Position numbers and translations under genes: made by a program | Shown here: in pieces, positions 6,103 to 13,223 of the stretch | How positions within the stretch are numbered: the stretch's first letter is position 1 | Layout of the letters: the number at the start of each line of letters is the position of its first letter | Source of the DNA: Anaerolineales bacterium | GTDB lineage: Bacteria > Chloroflexota > Anaerolineae > Anaerolineales > E44-bin32 | Direction: 5' to 3' | NCBI GenBank assembly: GCA_030642885.1 | Contig: DAOWMX010000023.1 | Span: 1 to 14,527, forward strand | Length of the DNA stretch: 14,527 bases | The notes under the pieces: model-generated | Told to the model about the DNA's origin: nothing | What the model saw: only the letters and a program-made list of their open reading frames with translations | The model's database searches: none

Positions 6103-6615
6103 ATGACTGAAAATTCTTACACATCCCCACCTGCTATGGGCATCGACCCACAAAAAAACTATACAGCAACGATACAGACCGATGACGGCGACATAGTCCT
6201 TCAACTATTCGCCGACAAAACACCGAACACGGTTAATAATTTTGTGTTCCTCGCGCGAGAAGGCTTCTATGACGGTGTTATTTTTCACAGAATTATTGAG
6301 AATTTCATGGTTCAAGGCGGCGACCCGACCGGGACTGGACGTGGCGGGCCAGGATATTCCTTTGCAGACGAATTCCACCCAGAGTTGAGGCATGACGGAC
6401 CCGGTGTACTCTCGATGGCTAACGCTGGACCTAACACGAACGGCTCTCAATTCTTCATCACCCATGTGGCGACGCCTCATCTGGATGGCAAACACTCAGT
6501 CTTCGGCCGCGTGACGGGAGGCTTGGATGTCCTAATGGCAATCCCGGTTCGCGACCCAGCTCAAACCCAGGCGCCCGCTGTTGCTATAAAAACTATTCTT
6601 ATTGAAGAGAAGTGA
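6103..6615 (+). CDS. Cyclophilin-type peptidyl-prolyl cis-trans isomerase
   Basis: A 170-residue single-domain cyclophilin that catalyses cis-trans isomerisation of prolyl bonds. No signal peptide or membrane helix is present, so it is cytoplasmic. Active-site motifs are FHRIIENFMVQGGDP (61-75; Arg63, Phe68, Met69, Gln71), GVLSMANAGPNTNGSQFFIT (101-120) and HLDGKHSVFG (126-135). His126 occupies the position of Trp121 in human cyclophilin A; loss of that tryptophan is usual in bacterial, cyclosporin-insensitive members. The first 20 residues are a polar extension before the beta barrel. The start ATG has AAAGGAGA at 6091-6098. The last codons overlap the next gene by 4 bp. Placed second in the udk operon. 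Confidence 0.95.
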   Translation: MTENSYTSPPAMGIDPQKNYTATIQTDDGDIVLQLFADKTPNTVNNFVFLAREGFYDGVIFHRIIENFMVQGGDPTGTGRGGPGYSFADEFHPELRHDGPGVLSMANAGPNTNGSQFFITHVATPHLDGKHSVFGRVTGGLDVLMAIPVRDPAQTQAPAVAIKTILIEEK

Positions 6616-7184
6616 AGCAATCTGAGGGGCTTTCGGGGTGGAAACTTCACGCCGTTCGCATCTTAGCATTCGTCGCCGCAATTGCGATCACAGTCTTCAT
6701 CTTCTCAATACAAGATGAGATTGAACATCTTGCAGGTTATGGATACCCAAGTATCTTCTTGCTGTCGCTGCTCGCGAATGCCACGATCATTATTCCCGCT
6801 CCCGCGATCGCATTATCTTTTGCGTTTGGCGCTGTGTACAACCCATTGGGGGTTGCGCTTGCAGCCGGCACAGGCGCAGCAATCGGTGAAATTACGGGGT
6901 ACTTATTAGGCTTCAGCGGACAGGGGGTCGTCGATGATATCCAGATCTACAAAAAGCTGGAGGTGTGGACATCCAAGCATGGCCCCCTGCTTATCCTAAT
7001 TCTGGCATTCATTCCGAATCCCTTCTTCGATCTCGCCGGCGTCGCCGCCGGAACGCTGAAAATGCCGATCGGTTCTTTCCTTCTTTGGACATGGATCGGG
7101 AAGTTTTTAAAAATGCTTCTTTTCGCGTACGCCGGCGCGGCTTCGATCGATTGGATCATGAATCTGTTCCCAGTAACTTTTTAA
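6612..7184 (+). CDS. VTT-domain (DedA/TMEM41-like) membrane protein
   Basis: A 190-residue integral membrane protein. A leading helix (about 14-32) is followed by the VTT core: hydrophobic segments at about 45-60, 63-95, 125-147 and 155-178. Between them lie the family marks GEITGYLLG (92-100) and FIPNPFFDLAGVAAG (133-147). The PNPxFD form is nearer to the VMP1/TMEM41 branch than to classical E. coli DedA. The family is linked to lipid scrambling and undecaprenyl- or phospholipid-carrier recycling; which of these this one does is not visible. The start is GTG at 6612, inside the stop of the cyclophilin gene (GTGA overlap, 6612-6615), which implies translational coupling. The next 428 bp contain no gene. 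Confidence 0.88.
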   Translation: MKQSEGLSGWKLHAVRILAFVAAIAITVFIFSIQDEIEHLAGYGYPSIFLLSLLANATIIIPAPAIALSFAFGAVYNPLGVALAAGTGAAIGEITGYLLGFSGQGVVDDIQIYKKLEVWTSKHGPLLILILAFIPNPFFDLAGVAAGTLKMPIGSFLLWTWIGKFLKMLLFAYAGAASIDWIMNLFPVTF

Positions 7185-7252
7185 TAGGTTCCCCACCAAA
7201 TTGTGTGGGTAACCTGGCAGATTTCTGGTACCAGACCATTAGGAAATCGATA

Positions 7253-7274
7253 GGGCCGGCCCATGGGTCGGCCC
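7253..7274. repeat. GC-rich hairpin
   Basis: GGGCCGGCC (7253-7261) pairs with GGTCGGCCC (7266-7274) over 9 bp, with one G-T pair, around the loop CATG. It lies 68 bp past the stop of the VTT gene. No T-run follows, so if it ends transcription it does so without the standard U tract. Confidence 0.5.
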
Positions 7275-7301
7275 GACGCCCTCATGCAAGCTGTTGTCCC
7301 T

Positions 7302-7334
7302 AACCTCCCGCAGGTTCGAAACCTGCGGGAGGTT
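7302..7334. repeat. Perfect 15-bp inverted repeat, REP-like
   Basis: AACCTCCCGCAGGTT (7302-7316) and its exact complement AACCTGCGGGAGGTT (7320-7334) surround a 3-nt loop CGA. This is the longest perfect stem in the window. It ends in TTTAACG rather than a T-run. Its form, GC-rich with AGGTT arms and a TTCGAA centre, looks like an extragenic palindromic repeat of the kind scattered through many genomes. No second copy is in the window. Confidence 0.65.
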
Positions 7335-7387
7335 TAACGCGCGTACCTCATAGCGCAGGATGCTGCGTCTCTACGGAGGGGGCACAT

Positions 7388-7424
7388 ACCCGGTCGGCTG
7401 ATGGCAATCATTGCCCTATCGGGT
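7388..7424. repeat. Two-tier hairpin
   Basis: ACCCG (7388-7392) pairs with CGGGT (7420-7424). Inside it GGCAA (7403-7407) pairs with TTGCC (7411-7415) around the loop TCA. Two stacked stems with internal unpaired segments look more like a folded RNA element than a simple terminator, but I do not recognise the fold. Confidence 0.4.
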
Positions 7425-7612
7425 TCCTGCTATTTGTAATCTTGCTCACCGAAATTTTTTGCGGCGGCAGGAGGCAGCTCCGTGATCCGAGCGACGGTTG
7501 ACCTGACAGAGATATCCACGGTTATGTCACCCTTCCATAGAAAATGGAGGAACCTAAATATTTATAGGGCGGTTCTCTCCCATTCTATCGTTGGATTTTC
7601 TACACACATCAT

Positions 7613-8719
7613 CTACGTCAGCACCTCCACCTTCAAGGTCAACCGCTCTAGCTCTTCGTCGAGAATATTCACGCCCAACCCGGGCTTATCGGGCACATCA
7701 ATCGTGCTGTCCGAATTGAGCGTGAAGTGCGGTTCAGCGATATCAGGGTCGTAGTAGCGGTCACTTGCTGAGATGTCGCCTGGAAGCGTAAATCCGGGAA
7801 GTGAGGCAAGCGCAAGATTCGCGGCGCGGCCAATTCCCGTCTCCAACATACCCCCACACCAAACAGGAACCCCTTCCCTGACACAACAATCATGAATTGC
7901 GATCGCCTCTGTTAACCCACCAACACGGCCGGATTTGATGTTGACCACCTGGCACGCTTCGATGGCGATTGCCTGCCCCACATGATGGCGATTGCGGATT
8001 GACTCGTCCAGGCAAAGGGGGGTTTTAATTTGCGCCTGCAGCGCAGCATGATCGATCAGATCATCCTCTGCTAAAGGTTGTTCGATCATAGACAAATTCA
8101 ATGAGTCGAGATCCTTGAACAGCGGCGCATCACTTAACACATACGCCGCGTTCGCGTCGACCTGAAGATTGATATCAGGGTAATGATCCCGGACTGCTTG
8201 TGCAACCTCCAGGTCTGCACCGGGTTTAATTTTAATCTTGATCCTGCCATACCCAAGCTGTAAATACTCTCCCACCTTCGCGATCATCGCTTGCGGGTTC
8301 TCCTGGATCCCGACCGATACCCCTACGGGTACGCTGTGTTTCTCTCCGCCCAAAAGCTCTCTAAGGCATTTCCCTTCAAGCTTTCCTAGAATATCCCACA
8401 ATGCCATTTCAAGCCCAGCACGAGCGAGTGGATGCCCTTTGTAAGCCCGTAAATGCTGCTTTAGCTCACGTGGGTGTGAAATCGGCTTGTTGAGGATGGC
8501 CGGGATGAAGAAATCCCGCAGGACATGCCAGGCGGTCTCCACAGTCTCATAAGAAAACCCGGGCACACGGGTTGCGACACATTCCCCCCACCCGTCTAGG
8601 CCTTCTGAGAAAACTCTCACCAGCAGACATTCTCGATTGAGCTCTTCCCCAAAGGATGTGATGAAAGTGTTCTTTAATCTCATTCTGACGTGATGTAACT
8701 CGATGCGTTCGATTTGCAT
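7613..8719 (-). CDS. menC: Enolase-superfamily N-succinylamino acid racemase / o-succinylbenzoate synthase
   Basis: A 368-residue protein of the muconate-lactonizing subgroup. A capping domain (about 1-125) is followed by a barrel with all catalytic residues: the KxK pair Lys163/Lys165 in RIKIKIKPG, metal ligands Asp188 (QVDAN), Glu213 (MIEQP) and Asp238 (CLDES), and Lys262 in NIKSGRVGG. These agree within one residue with Amycolatopsis NSAR. The family covers o-succinylbenzoate synthase (menaquinone synthesis) and N-succinylamino acid racemase, and many members do both. No other men gene is present, and the gene directly ahead encodes a GNAT-family protein, the arrangement of the Geobacillus NSAR operon. 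I therefore favour racemisation of N-succinylamino acids; menC is the family symbol. The ATG overlaps the stop of the GNAT gene by one base (TAATG), indicating coupled translation. It is last in its operon. Confidence 0.9.
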   Translation of the reverse strand: MQIERIELHHVRMRLKNTFITSFGEELNRECLLVRVFSEGLDGWGECVATRVPGFSYETVETAWHVLRDFFIPAILNKPISHPRELKQHLRAYKGHPLARAGLEMALWDILGKLEGKCLRELLGGEKHSVPVGVSVGIQENPQAMIAKVGEYLQLGYGRIKIKIKPGADLEVAQAVRDHYPDINLQVDANAAYVLSDAPLFKDLDSLNLSMIEQPLAEDDLIDHAALQAQIKTPLCLDESIRNRHHVGQAIAIEACQVVNIKSGRVGGLTEAIAIHDCCVREGVPVWCGGMLETGIGRAANLALASLPGFTLPGDISASDRYYDPDIAEPHFTLNSDSTIDVPDKPGLGVNILDEELERLTLKVEVLT

Positions 8720-9600
8720 TAACCTAGCTTCCCTTCACCCTGCGTGAGCACATAGTAGGATCGAGGCGGCGCTTCCCCCTTGAGGAACAGGAAATCCGTA
8801 ACAAGATAACCTGCGTCAAACAAAGATGTGAAGACCTCCCGTGAGTGCTCCCGCCAACGCTTGGCGACACCTAGATCAAATCTCTTCAGTTCGTGAAAAT
8901 CAGGTGGGATCTCAACCACGGCGATCACCCCTTTGGGGGTATTGAATGCCTCGCCCGGGTACAGGTGACCTTCATCACCCGGAATCGTTGGGTTCACTTT
9001 CTCCGCGCCAGCTTCGAGATAATGCGCCATGGTGAGCGGCTTTTGTCCCATTTCAAAACGAGAGGAAACACGGGGAGATGTTACCCACCAATCCACCTGA
9101 AATCGATCAGATTCCACGCCCGTGTTCAGTGCATCGCGCATCTCTCCGTAGGCACGCTGGAGGTATGTATCACATACCGCGCCAAGCCGTCGAATATTCA
9201 AATGCGCGTTTCTAGAGAGCAGCGGGTCGTACGTCCATGTAACCAGGCGAATTCCCTGCTTTAGAACCACTTCCCGTTGAGCCCGCTTCAACTCAAAACC
9301 GATGCCGCGATTTTGATACGCAGGGTGCACACCTACCTGGTGCGACCAATGCTTCAAGCGCGTCATCGCCATGCGATCCGGGCTCTCCGAATCAGTGCCC
9401 AGAAACCCCAACAGGTAGCCGACCAATTTGCCTTGATCGAAAGCCCCCAGCATGACGCCACCGTTGTGACTGATTGCCAGTGAAAGATGAGCAGGTACAA
9501 TATCAGTCTCACTTCCCGACCATACGATTCGCTGTAAATCTTCCGCTTGCACCATTTCTTCGTACAAGAATATCGACCGTATCTCAATCCCGTCTTTCAT
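8719..9600 (-). CDS. GNAT-superfamily acyltransferase, COG3375-type (possible amino acid N-succinyltransferase)
   Basis: A 293-residue protein. The N-terminal GNAT fold (about 1-175) has the acyl-CoA pyrophosphate loop QNRGIG (96-101) after the strand HQVGVHPAY, followed by the family signature GIRLVTWTYDPLLSRNAHLN (116-135), RLGAV (138-142), YGEM and SDRFQVDWWV (164-173). The TWTYDPL...NAxxN and DRFxVxWW blocks mark the predicted-acetyltransferase group COG3375. The C-terminal third (about 180-293) is less conserved and includes IPPDFHELKRFDLGVAKRWR. In Geobacillus a GNAT enzyme beside NSAR transfers succinyl from succinyl-CoA to D-amino acids; by context this could be the equivalent, but the acyl donor and acceptor are not readable from sequence. 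ATG at 9600, with AGGTGA at the end of the preceding gene 9 nt upstream. It overlaps the next gene by 1 nt. Confidence 0.85.
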   Translation of the reverse strand: MKDGIEIRSIFLYEEMVQAEDLQRIVWSGSETDIVPAHLSLAISHNGGVMLGAFDQGKLVGYLLGFLGTDSESPDRMAMTRLKHWSHQVGVHPAYQNRGIGFELKRAQREVVLKQGIRLVTWTYDPLLSRNAHLNIRRLGAVCDTYLQRAYGEMRDALNTGVESDRFQVDWWVTSPRVSSRFEMGQKPLTMAHYLEAGAEKVNPTIPGDEGHLYPGEAFNTPKGVIAVVEIPPDFHELKRFDLGVAKRWREHSREVFTSLFDAGYLVTDFLFLKGEAPPRSYYVLTQGEGKLG

Positions 9601-9609
9601 CTCTCTACT

Positions 9610-10545
9610 TCACCTCTTAGAAAACTGCCGTCTCAGCAGTTCCCAACCCCAATTTTTCTCACGTAAATGATCTAAGCGATCCTCCATTCTGGTCGGTGCA
9701 AGCCCGAATAATCGCGGTAAGGTGTCCAAATCAGTCGTCCGGTTCACCGCAAGATAATCGAGCAAATTTGTTGAGGCAGGAGAAGTTCGCAGAGTCCTCT
9801 CCATCAACCAGGAAACCCCTCTTAAATACGGCGGGCGTGTTGGAATAATGATGCGGGTGATACTTGCTGCACGCATCACCATTGTAACGATCTGTCGAAG
9901 TGTAAAGTACTCAGGACCTCCGAGCTCGAATGTGCCGCCCTTTGTCTCCTCCTCATCTAAACTCCAGCCAATGCAAGTGGCGAGATCTTCAACCCATAAC
10001 GGCTGAAGAACTGTGGATCCATCGCCCGGAATCGGGAAGAACAATGGCGATCCAGCCATGAGCATCGCCAATGAAGTTGTTAAGTTGTCATCGGGGCCAA
10101 AGAGGACCGCCGAACGCAGGATTGTGTAAGGTAAACTCGAATTACGGATATGGTTTTCTGCAATCGCTTTAGCCCGAATTTGAGGATACGCCGAGGCGGG
10201 ATCTGCTCCAAGCGTACTCTGATAGATGAAGCGTTCAACCCCAGCCTCTTCTGCAGCTTCAACAAGCACCCTCGTCCCTTCGGCGTCAATGATCGCTGGG
10301 TCATCAAAGGTGTGACCTAATCCTGTCCCGGCGAGATGGATCACGGCGGAGACATCTACCATCGCTGCTCGGATTCCCCGTTCATCGTCAAGTGAGGAAA
10401 GCGCGACATCCACGCTTACGCCTGGAGGCAGCAGAGGGGATTCTATGGCAGGCTCAAGGAGCGTACGGATCGAATAGCCATATGTCGACAGGTTCCTCAG
10501 GACCGCTCTGCCGATAAAAGTTGTCCCTCCTGTCACTAAGAGCAT
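9610..10545 (-). CDS. NAD(P)-binding epimerase-like protein (atypical SDR, NDUFA9-like)
   Basis: A 311-residue Rossmann protein. The dinucleotide loop is at the very N terminus (VTGGTTFIG, 4-12), with a middle strand VIHLAGTG (69-76), then FIYQSTLGAD (107-116), the segment AYPQIRAKAIAE (119-130), YTILRSAVLFGPDD (140-153) and PLWVEDLA (182-189). This is the pattern of atypical short-chain dehydrogenases related to NAD-dependent epimerases and to the NDUFA9-like subgroup. The lysine of the usual YxxxK pair is there (Lys126), but position 122 is Gln, with a Tyr at 120 instead, so classic SDR chemistry is doubtful. It may only bind the cofactor or work as a chaperone-like or assembly factor. The start ATG has AGGA 5 nt upstream. 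It is the first gene of the operon with GNAT and NSAR, though a biochemical link is not obvious. Confidence 0.85.
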   Translation of the reverse strand: MLLVTGGTTFIGRAVLRNLSTYGYSIRTLLEPAIESPLLPPGVSVDVALSSLDDERGIRAAMVDVSAVIHLAGTGLGHTFDDPAIIDAEGTRVLVEAAEEAGVERFIYQSTLGADPASAYPQIRAKAIAENHIRNSSLPYTILRSAVLFGPDDNLTTSLAMLMAGSPLFFPIPGDGSTVLQPLWVEDLATCIGWSLDEEETKGGTFELGGPEYFTLRQIVTMVMRAASITRIIIPTRPPYLRGVSWLMERTLRTSPASTNLLDYLAVNRTTDLDTLPRLFGLAPTRMEDRLDHLREKNWGWELLRRQFSKR

Positions 10546-10635
10546 GGGCTTCCTCGAACCTCACTTCTTGTAGGATCTCACGTAAAGAAAAAACGTAATC
10601 TGGCCAATCTTCAAATTGATGTGTGGCCGTAGCAG

Positions 10636-10644
10636 ATTTTAGCA
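10636..10644 (-). promoter_or_regulatory. Candidate extended -10 promoter for the epimerase-GNAT-NSAR operon
   Basis: TGCTAAAAT on the minus strand (10644-10636) fits the extended form TGnTAtAAT with one mismatch in the hexamer. No -35 of quality lies 16-18 nt upstream. The predicted start near 10629 would give an 84-nt leader. It lies in the divergent interval (10546-10735) shared with fabF, for which no convincing promoter was found. Confidence 0.3.
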
Positions 10645-10735
10645 TAGGGTCATTTATTCTGAGCGCACCTAAACTCGGCAAATCGTGTTATGTAGACATA
10701 GGGGAAGTAAAGCAATCGTCGATTAGGAGGGTGAC

Positions 10736-11974
10736 GTGTCGCGCAGACGTGTGGTTATCACTGGATTTGGATGCATAAGTCCGCTCGGAAATGACATCCA
10801 GAGTACGTGGAAAGCAGCGCTCGCCGGCGAATCGGGTGTTGGGTTAATTACCCTCTTCGATGCCACAGAATTCCGAACTCGTATCGCCGCTGAGGTCAAG
10901 GAGATTGATCCGATTCAAACAATCGGCAAGCGCCTGGCACGACGGACGGACCGCTTCACACAATTCGCATTGGAGGCAGCAGCGCAAGCAATCCAAGATT
11001 CTGATTTATCCATTGATGACGGAAACCGCGACCGGATCGGCGTAATCATAGGAAGCGGCATTGGCGGGGTTAGTACTATTTTTAATGCAAGTTGGAAGTA
11101 CCTCGATAGTGGACCCAAGCAGGTGAGCCCTCACATGATCCCCATGATGCTCCCCGACTCAGCACCAGGGCACATCGCCATTGCTCATGGCTTGCGAGGT
11201 CCGAACATGACCGTCGTGACGGCATGCGCTTCCAGCGCGAATGCAATTGGAGAAGCGACAGAGATGATCCGCAGAGGTGCGGCTGATGCCATCCTGGCCG
11301 GTGGAGCAGAGGCTGCAATCGTCCCCGTCGCGCTCGCCGGGTTTAACTCGATGAAAGCGATCTCCACCCGCAACGATGCCCCGACGAAGGCAAGCAGACC
11401 CTTCGACCTTGAGCGGGATGGATTCATCATGGGCGAGGGTGCCGCCTGCCTGGTTCTAGAGTCTTATGAAATGGCACATGGGCGCGGTGCGAAAATCCTG
11501 GCAGAGGTGCTGGGCTATAGCGCCACGAGCGACGCGTTCCACATGACTGCCCCAGCCGCGAACGGTGCAGGCGCAGAGACCTGTATGCGCAACGCGCTCG
11601 CAAATGCAGGCTTGGCACCTGAGAAAATCGACTACATCAACGCCCACGGTACAAGCACCAAACTCAACGATGTCAGCGAGACTCAGGCGATAAAAGCTGC
11701 GTTCGGTGAACATGCTTATCACCTGGCAATCTCATCGACGAAGTCTATGACCGGCCATTTACTCGGCGCGGCCGGAGCGATGGAATCCATTTTCTGTGTA
11801 CTGGCTTTGCAGAATAATGTAATCCCTCCCACCATCAACTATCAAACCCCCGATCCAGAATGCGATCTGGACTACGTGCCCAATGAGGCACGCCAGCAGA
11901 AACTAATGTATGTAATGACGAACTCTTTCGGGTTTGCTGGGCATAACGCTTGTTTAATATTTGGGAAGGCATAG
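10736..11974 (+). CDS. fabF: Beta-ketoacyl-ACP synthase II (KAS II)
   Basis: A 412-residue condensing enzyme that extends acyl-ACP with malonyl-ACP in type II fatty acid synthesis, in the cytoplasm. The catalytic triad is intact and numbered almost as in E. coli: Cys164 in TACASSANAIGEA, His304 in AHGTSTKLND, and His341 in MTGHLLGAAGA with Lys336 nearby. The N terminus RRVVITGFGCISPLGND and the C terminus TNSFGFAGHNACLIF are canonical, and the length is normal. The start is GTG at 10736, with AGGAGG at 10725-10730, 5 nt upstream. fabH follows after 17 bp, so the two are co-transcribed. No acpP, fabD or fabG is in the window. A KAS I (FabB) identity is less likely from the length and these motifs. 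Confidence 0.95.
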   Translation: MSRRRVVITGFGCISPLGNDIQSTWKAALAGESGVGLITLFDATEFRTRIAAEVKEIDPIQTIGKRLARRTDRFTQFALEAAAQAIQDSDLSIDDGNRDRIGVIIGSGIGGVSTIFNASWKYLDSGPKQVSPHMIPMMLPDSAPGHIAIAHGLRGPNMTVVTACASSANAIGEATEMIRRGAADAILAGGAEAAIVPVALAGFNSMKAISTRNDAPTKASRPFDLERDGFIMGEGAACLVLESYEMAHGRGAKILAEVLGYSATSDAFHMTAPAANGAGAETCMRNALANAGLAPEKIDYINAHGTSTKLNDVSETQAIKAAFGEHAYHLAISSTKSMTGHLLGAAGAMESIFCVLALQNNVIPPTINYQTPDPECDLDYVPNEARQQKLMYVMTNSFGFAGHNACLIFGKA

Positions 11975-11991
11975 AAAGGTTTTAATGCTTT

Positions 11992-13119
11992 ATGGCTAGG
12001 TTTGCACACGTCACCGGCTGGGGAATGGCAGCGCCAGATCGAGTTCTTACCAACGACGATCTTGCCAAGATGGTCGATACAAGTGATGAATGGATACTCT
12101 CCCGGACAGGAATTAGCGAACGTCGCATCGCTGAGCCAGGGGAGTCCACAGCGACGCTTGCAATAGATGCGGCCATCCGAGCGCTAGAGTCAACAGACAT
12201 CAACGCCAAAGACATCGATCTCATCATTGTCGCCACATCCACACCTGAATACCTCTTCCCTTCGACCGCGTGCATTGTTCAGGATCAAATCGGTGCTGCT
12301 CATGCAGGCGCATTCGACCTCTCCGCGGCGTGTACGGGATTCATTTATGGCGTAAATATGGCTGCGCAGGCAATTCGAACCGGCTCGATTGAGAATGCTC
12401 TTGTGATAGGCGCCGAAACCCTCTCCCGTTTTACAAATTGGGAGGATAGGAATACTTGCGTTCTTTTTGGTGATGGCGCGGGCGCCTTCGTCCTGCAAGC
12501 CAGCGATCGACCCGGGGGTGTTCTATCCTGCGTTATGCGATCTGATGGTTCCGGTGAAAGCTTACTCTCGCTGCCCGCCGGGGGAAGCAAACTTCCCGCC
12601 ACTCATGAAACCGTCGATAAGAAACAACATACGATCCAAATGAAAGGGCGTGAGGTTTTCCGCTTCGCTACACGCGTGATGGCGTCATCCACACGCGAAG
12701 CGGTCTCGCTCGCCGGATGGGAACTGGATGACGTTACCTGGGTGATCCCTCACCAAGCGAACATGCGCATCATCAAGACTGCAGCGCGCGGGTTGAGAAT
12801 GCCTATAGAGAAGTTCGTTATCAACCTGAGCCGCTATGGTAATACTTCAACAGCATCCATCCCGATTGCCACTTGCGAAGCACTGCAAAGTGGAAAGATT
12901 CAAGACGGTGATCGCCTGGTTCTGGTTGGATTCGGCGGCGGTCTCACTTGGGGCGCTCTTACGCTCGAATGGGTCAGCCCTGAACGCAAGATCTCACGCT
13001 CTGCGCGCAGACGCCGTACCATCCTCGTGCTCCTGGCACGTGTCAGGTCATTCGTGCGACGCATCAGGCGCAAAATTGAGGGGCTGATGTGGGGAACGTC
13101 TTCTAACGATCACATCTAG
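11992..13119 (+). CDS. fabH: Beta-ketoacyl-ACP synthase III (KAS III) with a basic C-terminal extension
   Basis: A 375-residue condensing enzyme that starts fatty acid synthesis by joining acyl-CoA to malonyl-ACP. The triad is present: Cys114 in SAACTGFIYG, His254 in IPHQANMRI and Asn284 in RYGNTSTASIP. The glycine-rich GFGGGLTWGA near 313-322 closes the core at about residue 328, where normal FabH proteins end. A further 46 or so residues follow, beginning SPERKISRSARRRR and containing a hydrophobic patch and VRSFVRRIRRKIE. This tail holds about 14 Arg/Lys and two Glu before residue 365, and may form a cationic amphipathic helix. The reading frame is continuous, so the tail is encoded rather than a sequencing slip unless the stop was lost. 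ATG 11992; an AAAGG 12 nt upstream is a weak site. A terminator follows. Confidence 0.93.
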   Translation: MARFAHVTGWGMAAPDRVLTNDDLAKMVDTSDEWILSRTGISERRIAEPGESTATLAIDAAIRALESTDINAKDIDLIIVATSTPEYLFPSTACIVQDQIGAAHAGAFDLSAACTGFIYGVNMAAQAIRTGSIENALVIGAETLSRFTNWEDRNTCVLFGDGAGAFVLQASDRPGGVLSCVMRSDGSGESLLSLPAGGSKLPATHETVDKKQHTIQMKGREVFRFATRVMASSTREAVSLAGWELDDVTWVIPHQANMRIIKTAARGLRMPIEKFVINLSRYGNTSTASIPIATCEALQSGKIQDGDRLVLVGFGGGLTWGALTLEWVSPERKISRSARRRRTILVLLARVRSFVRRIRRKIEGLMWGTSSNDHI

Positions 13120-13140
13120 ACGCTGCAAATAACACGGGGA

Positions 13141-13190
13141 AAAAGCGACCTGAAGATTGATACAGCTTCTTCAGGTCGTTTCTCTTTCTC
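13141..13190. terminator. Intrinsic terminator, probably bidirectional
   Basis: CGACCTGAAGA (13146-13156) and TCTTCAGGTCG (13168-13178) form a perfect 11-bp stem around an 11-nt loop. It can be extended by a G-T and two A-T pairs. On the plus strand TTTCTCTTTCTCT follows, ending fabH. On the minus strand the other flank reads CTTTTTCCCC, so the same hairpin can also end thioredoxin transcripts, which stop at 13224. Confidence 0.85.
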
Positions 13191-13223
13191 TCGGGATGCT
13201 GTGATGCTTTTCGATAATGGTAG

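Larger units (their letters stand above)
7185..7612. other. Gene-free interval rich in inverted repeats
   Basis: Neither strand holds a convincing gene. In the first 245 bp at least six inverted repeats follow one another: TCTGGTACCAGA (7224-7235), a GC-rich hairpin (7253-7274), a perfect 15-bp stem (7302-7334), ACGCGCGT (7337-7344), CGCAG-4-CTGCG (7354-7367) and a two-tier hairpin (7388-7424). A weaker one lies at 7532-7550 (CTTCCAT/ATGGAGG). It separates the ends of two convergent operons, so some may act as terminators, but none has a proper U-run directly behind it. Part of it could also be a structured RNA or an extragenic repeat cluster. Confidence 0.55.

Noticed and set aside
7302..7334. 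Reading the 15-bp palindrome as an intrinsic terminator
   Set aside because: No U-run follows on either strand (TTTAACG to the right; AGGGAC on the complementary side). Kept as a repeat instead.
7482..7754. 90-codon plus-strand frame starting in the hairpin-rich gap
   Set aside because: Its second half lies opposite the conserved C terminus of the racemase gene, and the first half is low-complexity Ser/Thr without a ribosome binding site.
10454..10681. 75-codon minus-strand frame ahead of the epimerase-like gene
   Set aside because: The middle looks somewhat protein-like, but it overlaps the well-supported epimerase start by 92 bp in another frame and has no ribosome binding site.
12979..13119. 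FabH tail as a frameshift artefact joining another gene
   Set aside because: The frame is continuous from the intact core, the tail matches no known separate domain start, and a proper terminator follows directly after its stop. A lost stop codon remains possible.
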